Position numbers and translations under genes: made by a program. This document shows, piece by piece, positions 1 through 5,937 of a stretch of DNA of 12,035 nucleotides. The notes under the pieces were generated by a model. The model was given only the letters and a program-made list of their open reading frames with translations, did no database searches and was not told where the DNA came from. Positions within the stretch are counted from its first letter, which is position 1, and each line of letters opens with the position of its first letter. This DNA comes from DATDMG01 sp036518955 (lineage in GTDB: Bacteria > Actinomycetota > Actinomycetes > Actinomycetales > Kineosporiaceae): assembly GCA_036518955.1 (NCBI GenBank), contig DATDMG010000152.1, forward strand, positions 1 to 12,035, written 5' to 3'.

Positions 1-1044
1 GACGTCGCGCAGGTCGATCCAGGCGAGGTAGGTGGCCTCCGGCACCAGCACGCGCACCCCGGGCAGGCCGCCGAGCCCGGCCACCACCTGGTCGCGCGCC
101 AGCCGCAGGTGCTCGCGCAACAGGTCCTGCCACGGCCGGGCGGCGGGCGACCAGGCCGCGAGCGCGGCGTGGACCCCGAACAGGTTGGGCGGGCCGAACA
201 GCTCCGAGGGCTGCGCGTCCCGGGCCGCGAGCAGGTCCGCGGACCCGAAGTGGGCGACCGCGCAGCGCAGGCCGGCGAGATTGAACGCCTTGCTCGCCGA
301 GGTGAGCGTCACGGTGCGCGCCGCGGCGTCGGCCGAGACGCCGGCGAACGGGCGGTGCCGGTGCGGCGCGTGCACGAGCTCGGCGTGGATCTCGTCGGCG
401 ACCACGAGGACGTCGTGCCGCCGGGCGACGTCCGCGACCGCCTCCAGCTCACCCGGCGTGAACACGCGGCCCGTCGGGTTGTGCGGGTTGACCAGGATCA
501 GCACCCGGACGCCGGCCTCGGCGACCAGAGCGTCGAGCCGGGCGGCGTCGAAGGCCCAGCGACCGTCGCGGAGCTGGAGCGGGATCGGCACCAGCCGGCG
601 ACCAGCAGCCGTGACGCTGTGCAGGAAGGGCGGATAGGCCGGGGTGTGCAACGCGACCGCGTCGCCGGGACGGGTCGCCAGGTGCAGGACCAGCTGGACG
701 CCCTGGACCAGGTCACCGACCTCGCGGACGGCACGCGGGTCCGGCTCCCACCCGTACAGCTCGCCCATCCGCGCCGCGAAGGCAGGACGCAACGGGGTGC
801 CCGCCCACCAGTCCGGGTAGCCCAGGTCGCCCACCGCCAGCAGGTCCTCCAGCCGGTCCCGGACGGCGGGACAGGGCGCGAAGTCCATGTCCGCGACCCA
901 GGCGGCGATCACGCCGTCCCCGCCCGCCCGGGCCCACTTGGCGCCGGGCCGGCGCCGGAGCCGGTCGACCCCGAACCCGTCGAAGCCCTCGTGGTGCGGG
1001 TGCCTCCCGGCCGCGGACCGAGCGGCCGCCGTCTCGGCGTCCAT
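1..1044 (-). CDS. MalY/PatB-type PLP-dependent aminotransferase or C-S lyase (partial, 3' end beyond window)
   Basis: Fold-type I PLP enzyme of the MalY/PatB group (aminotransferase class I/II fold). Characterised members act as cystathionine beta-lyases or C-S lyases, splitting cysteine conjugates to pyruvate, ammonia and a thiol; others are true aminotransferases. 348 codons are present and the frame is still open at base 1; the family usually has about 380-400 residues, so roughly the last 40 are missing. Visible marks: VADMDFAPCP (50-59), typical of the MalY group; NPHNPTGR (186-193) with the PLP-contacting Asn; ADEIHAEL (216-223) with the Asp that pairs with the pyridine nitrogen; and SASKAFNLAG (249-258), where Lys252 should form the Schiff base. 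The ATG at 1044-1042 follows AAGGAGG with a short 3-base gap, which fixes the start. The gene is divergent from the LLM oxidoreductase. Family assignment is firm; lyase versus transaminase cannot be decided here. Confidence 0.9.
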   Translation of the reverse strand, partial: MDAETAAARSAAGRHPHHEGFDGFGVDRLRRRPGAKWARAGGDGVIAAWVADMDFAPCPAVRDRLEDLLAVGDLGYPDWWAGTPLRPAFAARMGELYGWEPDPRAVREVGDLVQGVQLVLHLATRPGDAVALHTPAYPPFLHSVTAAGRRLVPIPLQLRDGRWAFDAARLDALVAEAGVRVLILVNPHNPTGRVFTPGELEAVADVARRHDVLVVADEIHAELVHAPHRHRPFAGVSADAAARTVTLTSASKAFNLAGLRCAVAHFGSADLLAARDAQPSELFGPPNLFGVHAALAAWSPAARPWQDLLREHLRLARDQVVAGLGGLPGVRVLVPEATYLAWIDLRDV

Positions 1045-1084
1045 GCGCCTCCTTCCCAGGCGATCCAGGGGAGAGTCCGGTGTG

Positions 1085-1090
1085 AACCTA
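1085..1090 (-). promoter_or_regulatory. Possible -10 element for the aminotransferase gene
   Basis: On the minus strand these bases read TAGGTT, which fits the actinobacterial TANNNT -10 pattern. It lies about 40 bases before the ATG and would leave a leader of about 34 bases containing the AAGGAGG site. No convincing -35 hexamer is seen, so this is tentative. Confidence 0.3.
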
Positions 1091-1334
1091 CCCCGGCACC
1101 GGCCGGCCGGGCGCCGGGCGCCGGAGGGGGTCCGGCGACACCGTGGGCTCCGGCGAGATGCCCGGGACGGACGATCGAGCCCCAGATGGACGTACCGGTC
1201 GACAGGGACGCCAGATTCCGCGATCATTCGGCTGCTGGGTCCCGACCCGGCGATCGTCTCACCGGGAGCGGCATGCGAGCGCAGGAGAGACTGCCACACC
1301 AACGACCTGCCCCGTGTCGCGCCCAGGAGGGCTG

Positions 1335-2171
1335 ATGAGCGACAGTGCCACCTCGCGGCGTTTCCGGTTCGCCGTCGTGGCGGTGCCGTCCGCGGACAGG
1401 GACGACTGGGTCGCCCAGGCCCGGCAGGTCGAGGAACTCGGCTACGACACCCTGCTGGTGCCGGACACCGCGCACGCCGCGGCCCCGCTGCTGGCGGCGG
1501 CGGTGGCCGCCGCCTGCACCACGTCCCTGCGGGTGGGCAGCTACGTGCTCGCGCCGCTCCGCCCCCCGGGGATCCTGGCCTGGGAGGCGCAGTCGCTGCA
1601 GGTGCTGACCGGGGACCGGTTCGAGTTGGGCCTCGGCGCCGGGCGGCCGGACGCCGCCCGGGACGCCGCCGCGCTCGGCATCGGCTACGCGTCGCCGTCC
1701 GACCGGATCGCCCAGGTGGCGGCGACAGTGTCCGCGGTGCGGGCCCGGTGCGGCGACCGCTCCCCGCGGATCCTGATCGCGGGGTCGGGGTCACGGCTTC
1801 TTGCCCTGGCAGGGCGCGTCGCCGACACCGTCGCCCTGGCCCTCGGACCCCGGGACGGCAAGGCGGAGCTCGCGCACGCGATCTCCACCGTCCGGGAGGC
1901 CGCCGGACCGCGGTTCGACGACCTGGAACTGTCGATGAACCTGCTCGCCGTCGGGGACGGCGAGCTCCCGGCGTCGGCACGCCTGCCTCCGGGCCTCGAC
2001 CCGGCCGAACTCATGGTCGCCGGGTCGGTCTCGGTCCTGACCGGGACGCCGGCCGAGATGGCCGGCACGCTCTCCCGGCGCCGCGACGTCCACGGGGTGT
2101 CGTACCTGGCGGTCAGTGCCGGTTACGCGGAGATCTTCGCACCCGTCGTGGAGCGCCTCGCTGGTAGCTGA
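1335..2171 (+). CDS. LLM-class (luciferase-like, probably F420-dependent) oxidoreductase
   Basis: 278-residue member of the bacterial luciferase-like monooxygenase superfamily, a TIM-barrel fold. Actinobacterial members mostly use F420 or FMN to oxidise or reduce small molecules in the cytoplasm; the substrate cannot be read from sequence. Family marks are the first strand and helix with EELGYDTLLVPD (33-44), a strand of the form TSLRVGSYVL (63-72), the signature RFELGLGAGRPD (95-106) and the late GRVADTVAL segment (160-168). At 278 residues it is somewhat short for the superfamily, like other compact actinobacterial LLM proteins. The frame is open further upstream, but the ATG at 1335 has AGGAGG at 1325-1330, four bases away, which decides the start. 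Its TGA lies only three bases from the stop of the convergent Rieske gene, so there is no room for a terminator between them. Confidence 0.88.
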   Translation: MSDSATSRRFRFAVVAVPSADRDDWVAQARQVEELGYDTLLVPDTAHAAAPLLAAAVAAACTTSLRVGSYVLAPLRPPGILAWEAQSLQVLTGDRFELGLGAGRPDAARDAAALGIGYASPSDRIAQVAATVSAVRARCGDRSPRILIAGSGSRLLALAGRVADTVALALGPRDGKAELAHAISTVREAAGPRFDDLELSMNLLAVGDGELPASARLPPGLDPAELMVAGSVSVLTGTPAEMAGTLSRRRDVHGVSYLAVSAGYAEIFAPVVERLAGS

Positions 2172-2174
2172 CGG

Positions 2175-2831
2175 TCAGAGCTTCAGCACGGTCCCGCCCT
2201 GGACGGCGACCTTTGCCGGGGCGAGCGGCTTCCGCGCCGGACCGGCCGTCGGCGCACCGGTCTGGATGTCGAAACGGGCGCCGTGGCAGGGGCAGTCGAT
2301 GGTTCCGTCGGCGACCTGGTTCACCACACAGCCCTGGTGGGTGCAGACGGCGGAGAACGCCTTGACCGTCCCGGCGGTCGGCCGGGTCACCACCAGCTTG
2401 GCCGCGGGCAGCACCATGCCACCCCCGACGGGAATCTGGGCCAGCTTGACCAGCGGCGTACCCTTCATCCGGGCCGTGGCCTTCTTGGCCGGGGTGGGCG
2501 ACGCGGCCTTGCCCCCCATCCCGTCGTCCATGCCGTCCGCGCCGGCACCCTGGCCCTCGGCGCCGGCGCCCCCCATGGCCGCCCCTCCACCGGCCGCGGC
2601 CGTCCCGTTGCCCGCGGCCTGGCCACCCGCGCCGGCACCGCCTGCGGCCGGGCTCACCGCGACCTGCTGGCCCTGTCCGGGCACCGCCGAGCAGCCGGTG
2701 AGGAGAGCGGCCGCACCGGCGGTGGCGGCGGCAGCGAGCATGCACCGGCGGTCGACGCAACCGGAGGAGGTCGGCGTCCCGTCCTCGCCTGCGGCGGTGG
2801 CGGACGGAACGGCAGCGGACGAGCGCATCAC
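2175..2831 (-). CDS. Tat-exported Rieske [2Fe-2S] lipoprotein (Rieske 1)
   Basis: 218-residue single-domain Rieske protein predicted to sit on the outer face of the membrane. The N-terminus has twin arginines (DRRCML, 27-32), a hydrophobic Ala-rich stretch and a lipobox LTGC with Cys47 as the lipidation site, so export folded by Tat and anchoring by lipid is inferred. Residues 60-115 are a low-complexity Gly/Ala linker with some Met and Asp. The Rieske domain covers about 125-218: CTHQGC (163-168) and CPCHG (180-184). By family rules Cys163, His165, Cys180 and His183 bind the cluster, and Cys168 and Cys182 form the stabilising disulfide. The GTG at 2831 and the ATG at 2828 are both possible starts; AAAGGG lies five and eight bases upstream. 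The C-terminal 90 residues closely match Rieske 2, so the pair looks like a duplication. No partner oxygenase is present, so an electron-transfer or redox role is more likely than a dioxygenase ferredoxin. Confidence 0.88.
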   Translation of the reverse strand: MMRSSAAVPSATAAGEDGTPTSSGCVDRRCMLAAAATAGAAALLTGCSAVPGQGQQVAVSPAAGGAGAGGQAAGNGTAAAGGGAAMGGAGAEGQGAGADGMDDGMGGKAASPTPAKKATARMKGTPLVKLAQIPVGGGMVLPAAKLVVTRPTAGTVKAFSAVCTHQGCVVNQVADGTIDCPCHGARFDIQTGAPTAGPARKPLAPAKVAVQGGTVLKL

Positions 2832-2863
2832 GTGAACCCTTTCGACGGCAGCTATGCCCGGCA

Positions 2864-2889
2864 GTACGCCGCCCTCCGCGCCCCGGTTA
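2864..2889 (-). promoter_or_regulatory. ECF-type promoter candidate upstream of Rieske 1
   Basis: On the minus strand TAACC (2889-2885) is followed after 16 bases by CGTAC (2868-2864). Transcription would begin about 26 bases before the start codon, leaving the AAAGGG ribosome binding site in the leader. The layout nearly matches the two GAACC-N17-CGTAC sites between the secreted-protein and sigma genes, which suggests recognition by the sigma factor encoded here. A second TAACCGG lies 14 bases further upstream (2903-2897). Confidence 0.5.
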
Positions 2890-2903
2890 TGCGCCGCCGG
2901 TTA
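2883..2903 (-). repeat. Direct repeat TAACCGG, 14-base period
   Basis: Two copies of TAACCGG on the minus strand (2903-2897 and 2889-2883) upstream of Rieske 1. The proximal copy includes the proposed -35 element. The 14-base period is not an exact helical turn; the pair could be an operator, or a second -35-like box without function. Confidence 0.35.
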
Positions 2904-3026
2904 CCGCTGGGTCAGCGAGCCGTCTGCCGGGCCCGGCGTCCACTCCCGAACATCCATCGGGTCCCGGTGTTCCCATCCCTGCCACACCACCGTCACATGC
3001 TCCGAGCAACGTCATAGCAGGGCCTG

Positions 3027-3488
3027 TCATGCCCGGACGACGCTGCCGTTCCGCACGGTGACCGCGATCGGCCGCAGCGGCTCGGGGGCGGGCCCGGCGA
3101 CCACCGCGCCGTCCGCGATCCGGAACCTGCTGCCGTGGCACGGGCAGCCGATCGTGCCGTCCTTGACCTCACTGACCGTGCAGCCCTGATGCGTGCACAC
3201 CGCGGAGAAGGCCTTGACCGTCCCGGCGGTCGGCTGCGTCAGCACGATCCCGGCGGCGGCCAGGATCCTCCCGCCACCCACCGGGACGTCGGCGAGCGTG
3301 GCCAGTGCCTGGCCCGCACCCGAGCCGGCGGCGGCCGACGCCCCGGTACCGGCAGCGGACGGCGGTGCGCTCGCCGGTCGCTCGGGCTGCCCGTAGGCCG
3401 AGCAACCGGCGAGCGCCGCCGCCGCACCCGCGGCGGCGAGCAGCAGACAGCGCCGGTCCGGGCAACGTGCGCTTTCGATGGGGAGCAT
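3027..3488 (-). CDS. Tat-exported Rieske [2Fe-2S] lipoprotein (Rieske 2)
   Basis: 153-residue paralogue of Rieske 1. It has twin arginines at 12-13 (PDRRCLLLAA), an Ala-rich hydrophobic segment and a lipobox LAGC with Cys29, so it should be a Tat-dependent lipoprotein outside the membrane. The linker (30-60) is much shorter than in Rieske 1. The Rieske domain has CTHQGC (98-103) and CPCHG (115-119); ligands are inferred as Cys98, His100, Cys115 and His118, with Cys103-Cys117 as the disulfide. Around motif 1 the two paralogues are identical over GTVKAFSAVCTHQGC, and 30 of 31 bases match between 3203-3233 and 2351-2381. The frame stays open far upstream, but the ATG at 3488 sits directly before the signal peptide and follows GAGGA by six bases. 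It starts 44 bases after the DUF6529-like gene on the same strand, so the two are probably co-transcribed. Confidence 0.87.
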   Translation of the reverse strand: MLPIESARCPDRRCLLLAAAGAAAALAGCSAYGQPERPASAPPSAAGTGASAAAGSGAGQALATLADVPVGGGRILAAAGIVLTQPTAGTVKAFSAVCTHQGCTVSEVKDGTIGCPCHGSRFRIADGAVVAGPAPEPLRPIAVTVRNGSVVRA

Positions 3489-3532
3489 TCCTGGTCCTCT
3501 GCGTCTCGACAGCGATGCGGGCGGGGCGGGCG

Positions 3533-4159
3533 TCAGAACCGGACGCCGACGGTCGTGAAGAACCACAGGGACGAGGTCAGCCACAGCACGGTCAACCCGG
3601 TGAAGACGACGCCGCCGAGGGCCGGCAACAGCCAACCCGGCAGGTCCGAGCGCGTCAGCGACAGCATCTTGATCGTGAACGCTCCGAAGAACAGGCAGCC
3701 CACCAGGGAGTGCACCAGGACGCGGGTGTCGTACGACTGAAACCCGAGCGCATAGAGGCAGTGCATCGCCACCGGGACGGCCGCGAGGAACGCCAGCCGC
3801 CCCGACCAGCGGTGCAGCCGGCCGGTCCAGGACGGCGCCCGGACCGGAAGCCTCCCGTACATCGCCAGCGCGGAGACGAGTTGCAGCAGGACCAGCGCGG
3901 CCGCCAGGGACGCCAGCCAGACCTTGACCTCCAGCGGGCCGGAGAACCCGGCGATGTTGATCGCCACCCCGGTCGGTGGGTGCACCTGACCGAAGGCGCC
4001 GAGCGCGACGGAGACCGCGCCACCGGCGAGCAGGACCACCAGCAGCGCGCCCGTCATGGCGGCGCCCTCCCCGAGGCCGGGCGCCGGGTCGCCCGGCGTC
4101 GGGGACGGGGGTGGCTGGTCGGTCGACGGGTGGGGCGGCGGGGCGGCGTCGAAGGACAT
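3533..4159 (-). CDS. Five-helix membrane protein, DUF6529-like, possible heme b protein
   Basis: 208-residue integral membrane protein. A Pro-rich N-terminal tail (1-32) is followed by hydrophobic segments at about 35-57, 77-100, 120-140, 146-168 and 177-203. Three histidines lie at or in the third and fourth helices: His116 in LHRWSGRLAF, His133 in AMHCLYALGF and His150 in VLVHSLVGC. This resembles the histidine layout of cytochrome b561-like and ferric-reductase-like proteins, so heme b binding is plausible but inferred. I recall this as similar to the actinobacterial DUF6529 family, found near Rieske proteins; that needs a profile search. The ATG at 4159 has AGGAG seven bases upstream. It lies 44 bases before Rieske 2 and 111 bases after the secreted-protein gene, all on one strand. 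A role passing electrons between the quinone pool or heme and the exported Rieske proteins would fit the context. Confidence 0.75.
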   Translation of the reverse strand: MSFDAAPPPHPSTDQPPPSPTPGDPAPGLGEGAAMTGALLVVLLAGGAVSVALGAFGQVHPPTGVAINIAGFSGPLEVKVWLASLAAALVLLQLVSALAMYGRLPVRAPSWTGRLHRWSGRLAFLAAVPVAMHCLYALGFQSYDTRVLVHSLVGCLFFGAFTIKMLSLTRSDLPGWLLPALGGVVFTGLTVLWLTSSLWFFTTVGVRF

Positions 4160-4246
4160 CGATGGCTCCTGTCACGAGAACGGGCGGTCGGAAGGGACCC
4201 GGACGGTGTTGCGCCGAAGGACCCGCGGGCGCCGCACCGGGCGGAG

Positions 4247-4266
4247 CGGCCCGGGCCGCCGGGCCG
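4247..4266 (-). terminator. GC-rich hairpin just after the secreted-protein gene (terminator or attenuator)
   Basis: An 8-bp perfect stem (CGGCCCGG / CCGGGCCG) with a 4-base loop starts four bases after the minus-strand stop codon at 4271. There is no T-run, as is common for actinobacterial terminators. It stands between the secreted-protein gene and the DUF6529-like gene and could partly stop transcription, setting their ratio. No separate promoter for the DUF6529-like gene is visible, so read-through is assumed. Confidence 0.45.
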
Positions 4267-4270
4267 GACG

Positions 4271-4993
4271 TCAGCCCAGCGGGGTGGTCGCCGGGTCGAG
4301 CGGGGTGGCGGTCATCCGCTGCCCGTCGACCGTGACGGCGCCGCTGCCGAGCTCGATCGGCGGCGCAGGGGTCACGGCACCGTCGTCCGTGGTCCAGGCC
4401 CCCACCTGGCTGCCGTCGGGCAGCACGACCCAGCCGGCGACCACGCTCGCACCACGCACCGTCGCGGTCGCCCGGTACAGACCCGAGGGCTTCTTCACCG
4501 TCCGCAGGGCGACAGTCCAGGTTCGGCCGTGCACGGTGAGGGAGCCGGTGAGTTTCCCGCCACCTCGGCTGGCCGCCAAGGTGTCGCCCTTGGCGTTCCT
4601 CAGGTTCAGGGTGTCCGCCGAGGCCGGGCCCCAGAGCCAGGCCTCGTGAAGCCCGTCGCACAGGTACGCCACCGCGCCGGTGCCCTTCGCCACGACCGAC
4701 AGGGAACCGCCGCCGGTCACCCTGCCCGCGTAGGTCATCGGGACCGCATCGGCGGCCGGGACGGCCGCCGACGTGGTCGCCACCGGCGACGGGATCGACG
4801 ACGACGGCATCGACGACGACGGCATCGACGACGACGGGGTCGACGACGACGGGGTCGACGACGGCGATGACGCGGCGACGCTGGCCGAGGAGGCGCCCTG
4901 CTGCGCCGTGGAGAACGAGAAGTTGGCGATGAGCAGGCCCGCGGCGAGGACGGCGCCGGCCGCGAGCGTGACGAGCGGGCCCTTGGGCTTCAT
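4271..4993 (-). CDS. Secreted or membrane-anchored protein with Ser/Pro repeat linker, function unknown
   Basis: 240 residues. A short basic start (MKPKG) and a hydrophobic stretch (6-24) form a signal peptide or single anchor; no lipobox is seen. Residues 34-82 are a Ser/Pro/Ala linker holding four PSSS-type pentad repeats. The folded part (85-232) is predicted rich in beta strands and has conserved-looking blocks: TYAGRV (87-92), VAYLCDGLHEAWLWG (108-122), SGLYRATATV (170-179) and GWVVLPDGSQVG (187-198). I have a general impression of this block order from actinobacterial hypothetical proteins but cannot name a family with certainty. Cys112 is the only cysteine. The ATG at 4993 follows GGGAGA at a good distance; the frame continues upstream to 5203 but would run through the promoter. 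It is divergent from the sigma factor and is the first gene of the minus-strand run, so a target or sensor role in that sigma response is inferred. Confidence 0.75.
   Translation of the reverse strand: MKPKGPLVTLAAGAVLAAGLLIANFSFSTAQQGASSASVAASSPSSTPSSSTPSSSMPSSSMPSSSIPSPVATTSAAVPAADAVPMTYAGRVTGGGSLSVVAKGTGAVAYLCDGLHEAWLWGPASADTLNLRNAKGDTLAASRGGGKLTGSLTVHGRTWTVALRTVKKPSGLYRATATVRGASVVAGWVVLPDGSQVGAWTTDDGAVTPAPPIELGSGAVTVDGQRMTATPLDPATTPLG
4796..4855 (-). repeat. Tandem repeat, four 15-base units
   Basis: Four consecutive units of form CGACGACGACGGNNT (plus strand) at 4796-4810, 4811-4825, 4826-4840 and 4841-4855. The first two end in GCAT and the last two in GGGT; partial units flank the array. 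They encode residues 47-66 of the secreted protein as (T/M)PSSS pentads. Being a multiple of three, gain or loss of units would change linker length without shifting frame. Confidence 0.9.
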
Positions 4994-5041
4994 GACGTTC
5001 TCCCGGCGTGGTCGTCCGTGGTCGAGGCGAGGTCGGATCCG

Positions 5042-5068
5042 GTACGCGTCGAGCCGACCGTTCGGTTC
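5042..5068 (-). promoter_or_regulatory. ECF-type promoter candidate for the secreted-protein gene
   Basis: On the minus strand GAACC (5068-5064) is followed after exactly 17 bases by CGTAC (5046-5042). Transcription would start near 5035, giving a leader of about 42 bases with the GGGAGA site before the ATG at 4993. The same GAACC-N17-CGTAC arrangement occurs on the opposite strand at 5170-5196. AAC in the -35 and CGT in the -10 are common features of ECF sigma promoters. Confidence 0.6.
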
Positions 5069-5169
5069 GGCGTCACTCACGGTCGCGCCGGAGGCCGGTC
5101 GGCAACAGGCCGTCCCCGACACCGGGACGGACACCATGCCCCGCCGACGCCTCCCCCGGGTGCGGCCGC

Positions 5170-5196
5170 GAACCACGCACCGGCTCACCCACGTAC
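5170..5196 (+). promoter_or_regulatory. ECF-type promoter candidate for leader ORF, sigma and anti-sigma
   Basis: GAACC (5170-5174), then 17 bases, then CGTAC (5192-5196). Both boxes and the spacing are identical to the divergent site at 5042-5068, which points to one sigma factor and, since the sigma gene lies downstream, to autoregulation. The start site would fall near 5203, about 50 bases before the leader ORF. Confidence 0.6.
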
Positions 5197-5254
5197 TCGT
5201 CATGTGGGAGGATCAGCCCTGCTCGCATCGCTCGCCAGGACCGCGGAGGTACGG

Positions 5255-5329
5255 ATGGCCCGGCTCCCGCTCCCGCGGCGAGCTGGCGCCGCGATGCGCG
5301 AACGAGCGGTGCGGGGCCGCGCCGGATGA
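5255..5329 (+). CDS. 24-residue leader ORF overlapping the sigma factor start
   Basis: A short ORF of 24 codons, too small for usual gene finders. It begins with ATG four bases after a strong ribosome binding site, GGAGGT (5245-5250), and ends with TGA at 5327-5329, so that ATGA (5326-5329) is shared with the sigma start codon. The sigma gene has no recognisable ribosome binding site of its own (the bases before it are GCCGCGCCGG), so ribosomes finishing this ORF probably restart on the sigma gene. The peptide is basic, with 7 arginines, and has no signal sequence. It starts with MARLPLPRR. It may serve only for coupling, or as a leader whose translation controls sigma synthesis. The ribosome binding site, spacing and overlap are seen directly; translation is inferred. 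Confidence 0.5.
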   Translation: MARLPLPRRAGAAMRERAVRGRAG

Positions 5330-5937
5330 CGCCGTCCCTGCCGTCGTCGTCCGGAGTCCCCGGCGAGCGGGGCACCTCGGGCACGGTCGCGGACCTCCCG
5401 TCGGACGTCGTCCAGGCGTTCCGGACGGGCGACGTGGCTGCCCTCGCCGCAGTGTACGACCGGTGGAGCAAACCGGTCTGGAGCGTCGCGGTGAGCGTCC
5501 TGGGTGACCCGGGGCTGGCCGAGGACGCCACCCAGGAGACCTTCCTGCGGGCATGGCGCGCGGCGTCCGGCTACGACCCGGACCGCCCCCTCGGCCCCTG
5601 GCTGTTCACCATCGCACGGCGGACGGCGATCGACGTGCACCGCAGAGAGGCCCGGCCCACGCAGGGCGGCCACGCCGAGGAGCAGGAGGCGGCGTCCGCG
5701 GGGGTCGAGTTCGCCCTGGAGCGGGCATGGGACACCTGGCAGGTCCGGGCCGCACTGGCCGAGCTTCCGCCGGAGGAGCGGGACGTGCTGCGGATGTCAC
5801 ATTTCGAGGAGCTGACGCACCGGGAGATCGCCGAAGCCCTGGACGTTCCGGTCGGCACGGTCAAGTCCCGTTCGCACCGGGCGCACCGGCGGCTCGCCGG
5901 GCGGCTGGCGCATCTCCTGGCCGGAGGTGACGCATGA
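5326..5937 (+). CDS. ECF-family RNA polymerase sigma factor
   Basis: 203-residue sigma-70 family protein of the extracytoplasmic function type, with region 2 and region 4 only. Region 2 covers about 40-108: helix YDRWSKPVWS, the core-binding and -10 block with EDATQETFLRAWRA (66-79) and PWLFTIARRTAIDVHRRE (91-108). Region 4 covers about 138-197 with the helix-turn-helix LTHREIAEALDVPVGTVKSR (163-182), which reads the -35 box. A 30-residue acidic linker separates them, and there is no C-terminal extension. The ATG at 5326 is the only start codon in frame after the proposed promoter; it overlaps the leader ORF by ATGA and lacks its own ribosome binding site. Its stop overlaps the anti-sigma start in the same way. 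The RskA-like partner suggests a sigma of the SigK/RskA kind. The divergent promoters with the same boxes suggest it controls itself and the secreted/Rieske genes. Confidence 0.92.
   Translation: MTPSLPSSSGVPGERGTSGTVADLPSDVVQAFRTGDVAALAAVYDRWSKPVWSVAVSVLGDPGLAEDATQETFLRAWRAASGYDPDRPLGPWLFTIARRTAIDVHRREARPTQGGHAEEQEAASAGVEFALERAWDTWQVRAALAELPPEERDVLRMSHFEELTHREIAEALDVPVGTVKSRSHRAHRRLAGRLAHLLAGGDA

Noticed and set aside
1169..1195. CGTAC at 1191-1195 as a fourth site of the ECF promoter pattern, before the LLM gene
   Set aside because: The bases at the proper -35 distance read GGACG, not GAACC or TAACC.
1143..1334. Longer N-terminus of the LLM oxidoreductase
   Set aside because: The extra residues resemble no LLM start, and the ATG at 1335 has AGGAGG at proper distance.
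109..2167. Long plus-strand frames over the aminotransferase and the LLM gene
   Set aside because: They are shadows of the real genes in other frames, rich in Arg/Pro/Gly and without any domain.
3027..4661. A 544-codon minus-strand frame ending in the Rieske 2 protein
   Set aside because: Only the last 153 codons encode a protein with signal peptide and Rieske motifs. The upstream part overlaps the DUF6529-like gene in another frame, so the ATG at 3488 was chosen.
3305..4870. A 521-codon open frame on the plus strand
   Set aside because: It is antisense to Rieske 2, the DUF6529-like gene and the secreted-protein gene, all with recognisable domains; its product is low-complexity Arg/Gly-rich, a usual artefact of high-GC DNA.
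4994..5203. N-terminal extension of the secreted protein to a 310-residue form
   Set aside because: It would place 70 charged residues before a signal peptide and run through the proposed promoter; the ATG at 4993 has a good ribosome binding site.
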